Assembly: GCA_030248065.1 (NCBI GenBank)
Contig: JASAMV010004297.1
Coordinates: forward strand, 1-64,000
Reading direction: 5' to 3'
DNA: 64,000 nucleotides
From: Rhynchonema sp. JSB1_4
Lineage: Eukaryota > Nematoda > Chromadorea > Monhysterida > Xyalidae
The translations under genes were made by a program, and so were the position numbers. A model generated the notes under the pieces. That model was not told the DNA's origin, made no database searches, and saw only the letters and a list, made by a program, of their open reading frames with translations. Positions 12,301 to 22,209 of the stretch are shown one piece after another. The number at the start of each line of letters is the position of its first letter. The stretch's first letter is position 1.

Positions 12301-15300
12301 ACCAAAACTTCGAAATGTTGGTTGGTGTTGGCGCTAACACGCAAAACATAGATAAAAAACTAAAGGGTCTCGACACGATCCTTGCAGATCAATATTACGG
12401 TGGGTTACGGTATGCGGGGGCTGAGTGACAACCTCCCGTAGACTGCCTTTACGTGGGTACACTTATCCAACACCAAATCAATTGGAAGTCCGAAAAGTGA
12501 CCAAACACTCATAAGGCGCAAACAAGTCCATACCAATAGCTAAATAGGAGCGATAAATTCACTCTGTCCATAAAAGTTTGAAAAGTGTTGAAAGCCAAAT
12601 GTCACAAAAACAAGCAAGCGCAGCTGTGCATCCGCTCATGAGCCTGCGTCCGCGACCGCTTGCGTCCGAAGCCCACATCGCATGCTATCTTTGGTATTGA
12701 GCCTGCCCCGCAGGGTTGAAAAAAAATTTTATTAGAGCACTGTTTTTTTTAAAAAACACAAAAAAGAATTATTTTTTTTGAAAAATTTTTTTTAATTAGA
12801 AAAAGTAGCGCAAACGTCGTTTCAGGCGAAATGGAGGCGATACACAAAATTTTTTGAAAACTCAAAATTTTTCGTCACGTGACCCCTCACGTGGGGATCA
12901 TCAACGTATGTACGAAGGCGATTCGGTTATTCTAGCAAGATCTGAACGTGACGTGGACTGTACACGACTATTTTACCTATCAGTGTTTGTCGGTAGTATA
13001 AATATCACGCGGACGTGGGGGCGACTAACTGCGTAGACTGTCGCAGGATACTAAATTTCACGTGCCAAACATAGATGATAATGATTCACCGACAACAGGA
13101 AGCGATTATCGTTTATGTATTGTAGCTGGTGAAGTTCTGATCAAAGGAGCGATGTGCCGGAGAATGCCAAATATGCTTGATGGCTATACGGTGTATGACG
13201 ATGTTGGGTGATATGGCTTTGGGTATACGATGAATACGGATGGGAATGAATTGAATGAATTGAATCATTATGATCGGAATGAGCTCCTTTTATAGGGAAC
13301 CTGTCACATGATCACCTGATTGTGATTAGTCACTGATGTTTGGGTTATCTCTCCTCCCACGCTAGAATAATTACATGGGAACCATATCCGATGAGTCACT
13401 ATGACATCATTGTGTGGGTGGCCACGTGACTACTACGTCATTGATGACTAAGCAAATCTGTCTGGAACAGATTCACATCAGATGACATCATTCGTGGGCG
13501 TGTCACCCACGCTACATCTTTACATGCCCCCTTTCGGGTGAAGCATGTCCTCATGCTTATGTCATCTGATCTGTGTGATATCAAGCCGTAAAATAAAATA
13601 CAATTGAGACATTACAATAAAATGCATATAAATTGTGATCCGACTAAGGTTATGGCTTAACAATGTATGAATGGTGATTTCATTACTACGAAAAGATTTA
13701 CGAGAGAAAGTAACACACAATATGCTCACTCAAATAAAAATCACTCTTCCTGTGTTGAGAAATCTTCTTTCTTCTTCGTTTGCAATTGGCTGTTGATAAT
13801 ATTGTCCTGTTGTTGGTGGGTGTTTGTTGATGGTTGTTGAAGTTGATGGCGGTTTCTTTGAATATTGACATGGTGAGGTTTCGGTTTGTGACTTTTTGGA
13901 TAAATGCTATGGCGTGCACACCTCTTAAATCAAATTTGCCTTTGGTGTGTTGATGAAACGCTGTGATGGTGCTGTTGGGTGGTTTGTTTAAAAAAATATA
14001 CCGGTTCTCACACCCGTTACGAGCACGAACTCCTGTTCTGTGCAAATTTTGAACATGTTTATATTTACCACAGTTACTTTCAAGCGAAGCCTTCCAAAAT
14101 AGTGCCGTGAGCTGAACATATAGCTCGTGCAACATTGAACAAATAATATTGCGGTGAACCTGAACACATAGGTTCTGCGATAACGTGAACACATACATTA
14201 TCTGATCAGCACTTTTTCAGTCGCTTTCAGTTGATCGCATTATTCCGACGCTGTGAGTGATCTGTGGTTTTGAGCACTTACTACAACAGCAGTCGCTAAT
14301 TTTATGTGACTCTTGGCGACAACAATAACATACTTGGGATCTCGGTCGCCCTTTTCGATTTTTGGCATGCCTCATATTCAATGCTGTTGCTCTTGTTTGG
14401 TGGTTATTGTCTTGAATGTGCTCCATTACACGCTGCATTCTTGAGATGAGCGTTTCAATCTGGCATTCGGTGAATTGTTGCTTTGTCACTTCACTATGTG
14501 CGGGCTGTTTGATGAGCTCTGCGGCTTGGCATCGCAGCTCATAACGGTGTACAAATGATATCAGTTCAGCCCATGTCTCTGGTACTACTGGACATGTTGT
14601 GAGATACACAGTTAGGTATGGTTGTAGACGGTTGATAAAATAAGCACGTAGCATTTGCAGATCTTCTGTCCCTGGCGTGTGACCAAATGCTTTTTCATAC
14701 AGCTCTTCCAGGGCACATGCAAATGCTAAAACGCTTTCTGATTCGTTCTGTTTGCGTTGCATTAGTTGGTTACATGCAACTGCACACAGCTCTTTCTTGT
14801 TAAAATCTAATTTCAATTGCTGTGATAAGCTGGAATACGTGCTCTTAATTTCATCAGAATATTTGGCGAGCACTCTTTCCGCCGGCCCTTGCAAAAGAAT
14901 GTGCAAAAATGATATTTTTTGCGTATCACTGAACGCAAACGTCAACTTTTCAAACTTTTTGAGCCAGTCTGTTATGCTTACGTTGATCTCATCACCGCGG
15001 AAAGGCTCAAGCTTTGGGTGGTCAGCTAATAATGCATATGGATTGGGAAACAGAACATTGCTGCACTCTGGTGCATCTTGTGTTTTAGAGCCGCATACAC
15101 GTTCACGCTGTTCACTTTGACTTATCTCAACGTGCTTGGTGCCCGACGATGGCGTGTGCCCTTCTGTCTGGCATTTCTCTGGGTCTGCTGCCAGTGATTT
15201 CTCATCAGCCATGTTGCTTTATCTCTAATTTGGTTTGGCAGGGAAATGAAAACCAGTGAGATAAATCAGACCTGTGGTTTGGGGTATAGGGTTGGTGATA

Positions 15301-18300
15301 AAATACCGCAGTGTCTCTGGTGTGTAACGGAAAATCCTTTGACCCTGGTTTACTGTGGATTACCGTACTGAAGGCTGGCCCAATAAAACAACGCTAAAGA
15401 GGTTGTTGTGGGTTACCGTACTGAAGGTTGGCCCAAATGGATAACGCTAAAAAGGTTACCAGTGGGCGAGAACACCATGTAAAGAAGACGAGACTGGTTC
15501 TTTATGGGTTCCCGTAGTGTAGCGGTAAGATAGGATAGGTCAGTCTTAGATTATTACGGTAAATCAGTGCGCGAGGACCAAGGTTACGGTACTGTAGATT
15601 TATTAAGATATGACAATACGTTATGGTAATCAATACAATACGGGGTTATGGTAATGGACGGATGGCTTGATGGCTATACGGTGTATGACGATGTTGGGTG
15701 ATATGGCTTTGGGTATACGATGAATACGGATGGGAATGAATTGAATGAATTGAATCATTATGATCGGGATGAGCTCCTTTTATAGGGAACCTGTCACATG
15801 ATCACCTGATTGTGATTAGTCACTGATGTTTGGGTTATCTCTCCTCCCACGCTAGAATAATTACATGGGAACCATATCCGATGAGTCACTATGACATCAT
15901 TGAGTGGGTGGCCACGTGACTACTACGTCATTGATGACTAAGCAAATCTGTCTGGAACAGATTCACATCAGATGACATCATTCGTGGGCGTGTCACCCAC
16001 GCTACATCTTTACAGTTCTGAATAAGCGCGCCGCATCTGCACACATTTTATTCATGTCTCACATGCTTATACAAAGTGCGGGCATATTTGGGAAATTGAT
16101 TGAAACCTCATATTTGATGTGAATCCTAAGCTAAGCCCCCAGGTGGCGTACTTGGCGTTCTCCGGTACCGGAATTCTCCAAATAGAGCCCTGTGAATAAT
16201 GCTCTCAAGACACTGGATGAAATGAAAAGTTTCTGTTCATGATCCTGCGCCAGTATACGTACACTTGTATGCACACATGGTGCCTATTAGTTTCCATACG
16301 TTCTGCATAACCGTTTCACAGATTGGTGGGGCTACAATATAAAAAAACTATGGTGCCAAAGAAGCATGCACTGACTTATCATTTAAAAAAAACGGAGGTC
16401 CATCACTTCTTTACGACTCATTTTGGCGGTCAATCTAAGCGCCGCAGGCGCGATTTTGGGAAATTTGACCCAACCTAGAAAAAATTTCAAAAATTTTTGC
16501 CTTAAAAAGGCCATTTTTGGAAGAATTAGGCGATCTTGTTTTTCCGAAAAACTCGTGTTTTTAATTAAAAAAACAGAATATCTGGCTCTTCAAAAAAAAT
16601 TTTTTTAATTTTTTATTAATTAACCACTGTTTTTTTTTTTGAAACAACCCTGCTGCCCCGCACGCGTAGGCGTCAATCAGCCAAAACTTACAGCTGGTAC
16701 TGTAGCTGATCCGATCACCGGCCGCAGTCGAATTTCAAAAGAAAACCCAAAACCATAAATGCACCGCCAGAGACCAAATGTATTTCTCTTTTGGTTTACT
16801 AAGTGTTTGCATCCATTTGGAAAAAAAAGGGGATGACGCAAAGCAACACCAAACGAATTGTCTTCAGGTGGCCGACAACTCTTGTCACTGGGCGCACACG
16901 AATGCTTGAATGCGGGCACGATCCAGCACGAGTTCATGCACGCTCTCGGCTTCATACACGAACAAGCGAGACCGGATCGGGATCAATATTTGCAGATTTT
17001 GTGGGACAACATCACACCTCGTATGCGGTACGTGCCGGATAAATCATCAAAGCAACTCAACGACTATGCGGCAATTTCGTTGTTGGAGCCTATTTTGCGA
17101 TAGAATTGCGCGCGACTATTTCTTCCGACCAGCGTAGACGTTGTTCGTCGCCAAATCATCAATATCTGAATTACTTCAGCGCTGCTAGAAACAAGCGCTC
17201 TATTGCCCTCGCAAAATATGGTCTAAATATATAACGCTTTTGTCAATTCTTTGTCGCATAAACGTTGTGCCTGCCATCAAAGTTGCAACGTGTGTATTTG
17301 GGTTGGGGCAGATATTGGTCGCACAATGACCATATAAGAATTCATCAAATCTATCCTGATATTCACGTTCAGTCACTCTTAACCACTGCGCTATTTGTGA
17401 TTCTCACAAAACATTTTCACCTGAAAATCAACCAGCAGATCAACCACGTTGGCGCAGGTCTGAAACATTCTCTTTACTACATGCTTTGTGTGCGATCACG
17501 CAACGTAACGTCACCACCCCGTCACTTTCCCTCTTTACGATTCAGGAAAAAATTTGACCGATTCTTATAAAGTCATTGTGCAACCAATATGCGCTGACAA
17601 CTTCGCTGCTGTTTTCAGGTCACAGTTTCACAAGTATCATTATTCGAGCCTGTGGAACACCGGAACAAAGTACGACTATTGTGAGTTCAGTACAATACAG
17701 GTTCTGATCAGCGGAGATGTACCAGCCGGATTTATCCCAGATTCGTTAATGCACTACAAATGGGACGCATTTTCGCGAAATGGCCGAGCGACAATGATCG
17801 CTCGCCAGCCGGGAGTCCGTCTGATGCGGAGACATGTCATGAGTGATACTGACATCGCTGAGTTGAAATCTCGCTACTGCAACACGAGCAGCGAAAAGAC
17901 GAGAAATAACAATAAAGGTATGATGTGGAAAGACTTTTGGGAGAAACCCTGCAAACGCCCGATAGGTGGTGCAAATAACTGCATAAGCCGTTTGGTCAGG
18001 CTACGTTGATACTTTTTCATTTAGCACTTCTTTAGTGTCCTTTGGTACACAAGGTTGACGGCAATAAATTACGAATTTCACGAAAACAAAAACCAATCCG
18101 ATTATGTTTCGGTATGATGCATGTAGCCTATAGCTAGCTTCTATTGCATGACAAACAGTAATCCACTATTTTGAAACGTGCGCTTGCAATGTCGCCAAAT
18201 GTGCAATGTTGCCAAAATGTCAAAAATGTCGACCAGTGCACCTGTTTGAACCTGTATCTACAAAACGGTTCGGGATGTGCAACTCAAAATTGGGATTTGG

Positions 18301-19919
18301 GAGGTTCAATGTATGGCCAATCTAACGAGCAAATAAAATTATGGGGTCAAAATTTTTTCCGGAACGGCTTCTATGGAAAGCGGGTGACCACTACCTGCCC
18401 ACGCTCTTAAAAAAACGTTTTAAAAAAACGCTTTTTTTGAAAAAAAACGTTTTTTGCCCAACCCTGGGTGTGGGTGGTATGGCTTTCTGATATTCGGGAT
18501 GGGAAATTTGGGTGAAATTATTGCGGCTGGGTACACGACGAATGCAAACAAGCTGCACACGGTGTGAAACTAGAGTAGTATTACACCGAATCACTCTTTT
18601 CTGGTCTGGGGCATGGAAAAATGAATGCCCACCGAGTAAAGTGCGCGTGTGGGATCCTATGAGAGTGCCTGTGAGTGTGTGCACTATGTCTAGATGCCAC
18701 AAACTAACGTTTATGGCATGCAAAACAGCAATGATGGAGTCAGGTGATGTCAACAGTAGCAATTTGTATGCAAAATAGCACTTTAGAGCAAAACATCAAG
18801 AAATTTTTGAGTTTTAAAACAATATTTTTTTTAGGTTTTGGGACTACATTTTAACAAAAATTGCTTAATAAAAATATTATTTATTTTTAAAAAACCACTG
18901 ACTCGATCACTTTTAGAATGTCGCGATTTGAACAAGCATTGTGCAAACTGGGCAAAACAAGGCCATTGCACAAACCCGGAATACGTCGGCGGCATGAATG
19001 GCAATTGTAGAAAATCGTGTGGAAAGTGTGGAGGTTAGCTCGTTGGCATTTAATGTACCTTCGTGCCTATGGTTCTCTGGTCTTGGCGCGCTACCGGAGT
19101 TTTCCACGTACAGTCCCCCAAAATAGAGCCCCGAGGGCTCCATTCATAAACGTTTCTGAATAGAGCACCCGAAGCCTCTATTAAGTCAGGGTAAAAAGTT
19201 TTCCAAAGACCATCTAAGTGTAAGTTTTTTTTCACAAAAAAGACATAAACAGGTCATTGTCGAACATAGTCCAGAGTCCGCGGGGCCACTATGTGGTAGA
19301 ACGCTTGAAACAAAAAATGCCGATTTGAGCCCTCGTTATACATATGGAAAACTCCGGTACCACTTAAAGTACATCCACCATACATACGCGACCTTAACCA
19401 ATCTCAATGAAACTCAGAATGGTAGCTGGGTTCGCACCAAAACGCTCAGGACAAAGAAAATTGTTCTTTAACTTTTTTATTTTTTGGGCCAACCTGATAA
19501 CCAGTGAGTGGAATGTTGACTTTTTAATGTGATCGCCCTGCTATAGCTTTATTAGGGAGATGGGGACGGACTGTTGGACCCACGACGCTAATATCGGGGA
19601 CAGCCAAAACATACACCATGACGAAACCAATGGTAAACCTGTGCCGCTATCAGAATAAGCGTTATGCGGTGTGGGTAGGCAAGCATCGTTATTCGTCCCA
19701 ACGTTCCAACAAAGCTTCCTGGCAGCTACATACTGTACGTAGAGTGTAGTAGTAGTACACCTCCTAACAAAAATGGCAATTTTAATTCCCGGCTGAGATT
19801 TAGATTGTCGCGATTTGAGGAAGCATTGTACGCACTGGGCAAAGCAAGGCCATTGCACAAACCCGGAGTACGTCGTCGGCATGAATGTCAACTGCAGAAA
19901 ATCATGTGGGAACTGTTGA
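9353..19919 (+). CDS. Astacin metalloprotease gene B with two C-terminal ShKT domains
   Basis: Nine exons: 9353-9415, 9508-9619, 9950-10106, 10400-10536, 16868-17027, 17619-17680, 17741-17917, 18917-19033, 19804-19919. The total is 1101 nt, or 366 residues without stops. In order: signal peptide (residues 1-19), propeptide with the FEGDI aspartate switch, catalytic domain opening near WPNGRVPYAV, zinc motif HEFMHALGFIHEQ (His177, Glu178, His181, His187 by my count), Met-turn SLMHY, and two six-cysteine ShKT modules ending CRKSCGKC and CRKSCGNC. It should be a secreted zinc endopeptidase; nematode relatives act in cuticle remodelling, hatching or digestion. The residue before SLMHY is not the usual Gly: the exon 6 donor context is T|GTGAGT where C and D have G|GT. 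Intron 4 is 6.3 kb and holds nested transposons; intron 5 holds a MITE. AATAAA occurs near 20126. The exact role is unknown. Confidence 0.85.
11850..11934 (+). tRNA. tRNA-like sequence or tRNA-derived relic in intron 4 of gene B
   Basis: An A-box-like stretch (TCGCGCAATCGGTTAGGC) lies about 50 bp before a perfect B box (GGTTCAAACCC). The anticodon and acceptor stems do not fold convincingly, so this is more likely a tRNA pseudogene or a SINE head than an active tRNA. Confidence 0.25.
12151..12452. repeat. Foldback element with about 55-bp inverted arms
   Basis: The left arm at 12151-12206 (GGCAGTCTACAGGAGGTTGT...) and the right arm at 12399-12452 are near-perfect reverse complements and enclose about 190 bp of non-coding DNA. 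It is a likely MITE in intron 4 of gene B, just left of the hAT-like element. The rest of 10537-12150 shows nothing recognisable apart from the tRNA-like relic. Confidence 0.8.
13137..13524 (-). repeat. 3' LTR of the gag-only retrotransposon
   Basis: 388 bp, starting on the minus strand with TGTAAAGATGTAGCGTGGG and ending ...TTTGATCA. It is about 37 bp longer at its inner-numbered end (13137-13174) than the other LTR, suggesting that the 5' LTR has lost its last bases. Confidence 0.8.
14217..15212 (-). CDS. gag: Retrotransposon Gag protein with a zinc knuckle
   Basis: An intact frame of 331 residues on the minus strand, with its ATG at 15212. The N-terminal 75 residues are hydrophilic. The middle (about 75-230) resembles retrotransposon Gag/capsid domains, with W and Y/F spacing such as DWLKKFEKLTFAF and YLTTCPVVPETWAELISF. 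Near the C-terminus is one CCHC knuckle, C-x2-C-x4-H-x4-C (CYCCRQESHKISDC, about residues 294-307), expected to bind the element's RNA. The stop directly follows a short tail and no pol frame continues. It lies inside astacin B intron 4 in antisense orientation, so it plays no part in that gene. Assignment to Gag is firm from the LTRs and the knuckle; the superfamily (Ty3/mdg4-like or BEL) is not resolved. Confidence 0.85.
   Translation of the reverse strand: MADEKSLAADPEKCQTEGHTPSSGTKHVEISQSEQRERVCGSKTQDAPECSNVLFPNPYALLADHPKLEPFRGDEINVSITDWLKKFEKLTFAFSDTQKISFLHILLQGPAERVLAKYSDEIKSTYSSLSQQLKLDFNKKELCAVACNQLMQRKQNESESVLAFACALEELYEKAFGHTPGTEDLQMLRAYFINRLQPYLTVYLTTCPVVPETWAELISFVHRYELRCQAAELIKQPAHSEVTKQQFTECQIETLISRMQRVMEHIQDNNHQTRATALNMRHAKNRKGRPRSQVCYCCRQESHKISDCCCSKCSKPQITHSVGIMRSTESD
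15665..16014 (-). repeat. 5' LTR of the gag-only retrotransposon (inner end truncated)
   Basis: 350 bp, almost identical to the 3' LTR (two differences seen: GATCGGGAT versus GATCGGAAT and TGAGTGG versus TGTGTGG). Its 3' end and the expected primer-binding site directly after it appear to have been deleted or replaced. Confidence 0.8.
17312..17590. mobile_element. MITE family K, copy 1 (TIR TTGGTCGCACAATGAC)
   Basis: Begins ATATTGGTCGCACAATGACC and ends with the inverted GTCATTGTGCAACCAATAT. It shares interior sequence (CACTTTCCCTCTTTACGATT) with the copy at 41927-42196. It lies in intron 5 of astacin B, ending 28 bp before exon 6. Confidence 0.85.
18412..18466. repeat. Solitary hAT-like right end
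   Basis: An A/T-rich run with AAACGTTTT steps ends TTTTTTGCCCAACCCTG, matching the terminal pattern of the hAT-like elements. No left end with a matching 8-bp flank was found, so this is a fragment in the intron between exons 7 and 8 of gene B. Confidence 0.45.
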
Positions 19920-20986
19920 TCACCAACGCCGACGTGTATTTTCAAAAAGGCTACCTTTTTTAGTTGTCACTTGTGCACCTTTCCATGGAGAATTTCGTCT
20001 CGCCGACTGGTTCATAAAGAGCCACCAAAAAAACGTGCTGATCTTGCAGCTGCGATCATGGAACGGGAGCAGATAATATTCTCATTTACAATAGGCTAAC
20101 CCAAGCATATTATGCATCAATAATGAATAAAGGGTTCCCGAAAAGCCCCACAATAGGTTTGCTTTGAAAATCTCACTTTCTCACGATCTCTTGTTTTCCT
20201 CACTCAAAAATTTTTCTGAATTGCAAAGCACCATCTTTCTTCAGATCACCACTGTTCTATATATGTTTATTTTCTCCAAAACATTCATGCCCGTGTAATG
20301 GTCAGAACGCTGAAAATTTTACCAAAGAACACAAGCTGCACACATCATCATTCAAAAATGTGCCAAGCACTGCGAGCGAAATAACACGAACGTTTTCTAA
20401 AAACCGGGAAAACCAGCGATCAGTCGAGGATTCCAAAAAGAACACCGTTTATATTGTGTTAAATTTTTCATCTTCTGCACACGCAATTGCGGCTGCACGC
20501 AATCGGTGTTTAGACCTTTTGCGCACAAACTTGGTAACTCACCAAAACACACGAAGAAAACATGCACTAAAATACGCAATGTACCCACATGGATTCCTTA
20601 CAAACCACGCCGGCGCATTTGTCAAGAACACAACGAAAATAAAGTTTCAGATGTGAATTCGTTCAGTTGGTTAACTGGCAGAAACTCATCACAAAAGAAA
20701 GTAAAGGAGAAACAGTAGCGTAAGCGATAAGCAATAAGCAAATAAACACTGTGACACAAAAAATGACAAAGACGGACGAGCTCACAGAGCACGCACAATA
20801 ACGACATCACGCGCGTCGCAAACAGAAAAAGAAGTTAAAAAAACTAAATAAGCGTAGAAATATTCATTAGGCTGGCGTTATAAAGTTAAAATTGTTTTTT
20901 TTTGCTTTTTGGTATACACAATTGACGAAACATTTTTATAAAGTATACAGTAGAGCAAGTTAGCGTATATTAATTTTTCTGTTTAA
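19920..20986. other. Intergenic, 3' side of astacin B
   Basis: A candidate polyadenylation signal AATAAA lies near 20126. Short frames at 20360-20720 have no paralogue and no domain. I see nothing else. Confidence 0.45.
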
Positions 20987-22060
20987 AGTGCCTCTACAAT
21001 TGATCGTTGACCGCGTTTGTTTGCAGTCATTTTTTCAGAAAATGAAGACTAGGTATCAGAAACCCAGATTTAGGAAATAGATTTTCAAGTCGTTGCTCTG
21101 TGATGTTTCACGGAGCCCACACATTTTTACAGGAGGAGAAAAAATGAAAAAAGTTTGAGGCAGGCCTGTGCGAAACACAAGGTAATGCAATAGAAGATAT
21201 TTTCAGCGTTTTATACTCGGTCGTTTTTCTGTTAAACGAGATATAAAGCATTTTGCGAAACGCCATGTGTGATAAATAATAAACGAAACACTCCAAAAAA
21301 TCAAGCCTTTTTATAGCACCCTTTTACTCTGGCATAATTTTAAGCATCTGTGGTGAATGAAATAAGTTGTCAATTAGAAATAAAAATCGTCTAGTTATCT
21401 GGTATTCAGGATGTGCTTTTCGTTTTTCAAAACCCTACACAGCTCACACAATGTTTACCACAACATGCGCAAGGCAGCCATTCAGACCACGCACAGCGCA
21501 CACACAACGACAACACACAGCCGGCCGGGGATAATGTTTCAGCTTTGTGTGTGTGCGCTGTGGGAATGGGTGCCTTGCGCATGTTGTGGTAAACATTGTG
21601 TGAGCTGTGTAGGGTTTTGAAAAACGAAAAGCACATCCTAAATACTAGATAATTAGACGATTTTTATTTCTAATTGACAACTTATTTCATTCACCACAGA
21701 TGCTTAAAATTGTGCTAGAGTAAAAGGGTGCTTTAAAATGGCTTGATTTTTTGGAGTGTTTCGTTTATTATGTATAACACATGGCGTTTCGCACAATGCT
21801 TTATATCTCGTTTAACAGAAAAACGTCTGAGTATAAAACGCTGAAAATATCTTCTATTGGATTACCTTGTGTTTCGCACAGGCCTGCCTCAAACTTTTTT
21901 TGTTATTTCTCCTCCTGTAAAATTGTGTGGGCTCCGTGAAACATCACAGACCAACGACTTGAAAATCTATTTCCTAAATCTGGGTTTCGGAGACCTAGTC
22001 TTCATTTTCTGAAAAAATGACTGCAAACAAACGCGGTCAACGATCAATTGTAGAGTCACT
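20987..22060. mobile_element. 1.07-kb palindromic foldback transposon
   Basis: The two halves are reverse complements over about 520 bp each, with only scattered mismatches, around a centre near 21520-21530 (CCGGCCGG). The outer ends are AGTG(C/A)CTCTACAATTG and the element is flanked by TTAA on both sides (20983-20986 and 22061-22064), as for TTAA-targeting (piggyBac-type) insertions. Mirror-image open frames beginning MCFSFFKTLHSSHNVYHNMR occur on both strands simply because the arms are identical; they are not genes. If transcribed, the RNA would fold into a long hairpin. Confidence 0.85.
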
Positions 22061-22209
22061 TTAAGCCTACCGGCGTTGTCTAGTAATAACTCCAATTTGA
22101 ACTATTCACATAAAAACGATTTACGTTTTTGACGGCGGGGAACTGAAAATAGAAAAACGGGTCCATGCTCAAGCGTACAAATGGGTAGCAACGAAATAAT
22201 ATTTTTCCA

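Larger units (their letters stand above)
13137..16014 (-). mobile_element. Young gag-only LTR retrotransposon, nested in the hAT-like element
   Basis: It reads on the minus strand: 5' LTR at 15665-16014, gag at 15212-14217, about 690 bp without a long recognisable frame, a polypurine tract (AAAGGGGG) just before the 3' LTR, and the 3' LTR at 13524-13137. The outer ends are TG and CA, with a short flanking duplication GTTC (13133-13136 and 16015-16018). The LTRs differ at only two positions over about 349 aligned bases, so the insertion is recent. There is no protease, reverse transcriptase, RNase H or integrase frame; the element must be moved by another element's enzymes. Upstream of gag, around 15350-15460, is a tandem duplication containing TTACCGTACTGAAGG. 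Confidence 0.85.
12711..16652. mobile_element. hAT-like element split by an LTR retrotransposon
   Basis: The ends are CAGGGTTG...CAACCCTG and they are flanked by the identical 8-bp sequence CTGCCCCG (12703-12710 and 16653-16660). Short CAGGG ends and 8-bp duplications are the signature of hAT transposons. Without the LTR insertion (13137-16014) the element would be about 1.06 kb, A/T-rich near both ends. No transposase frame is visible, so it is non-autonomous. The right part (about 16440-16460) shares CGCCGCAGGCG with the elements at 25480-27088, so they are one family. Confidence 0.85.

Noticed and set aside
13698..14198. 166-codon minus-strand frame downstream of gag
   Set aside because: Lies between gag and the polypurine tract, with no protease, RT or integrase motifs; probably untranslated retroelement sequence.
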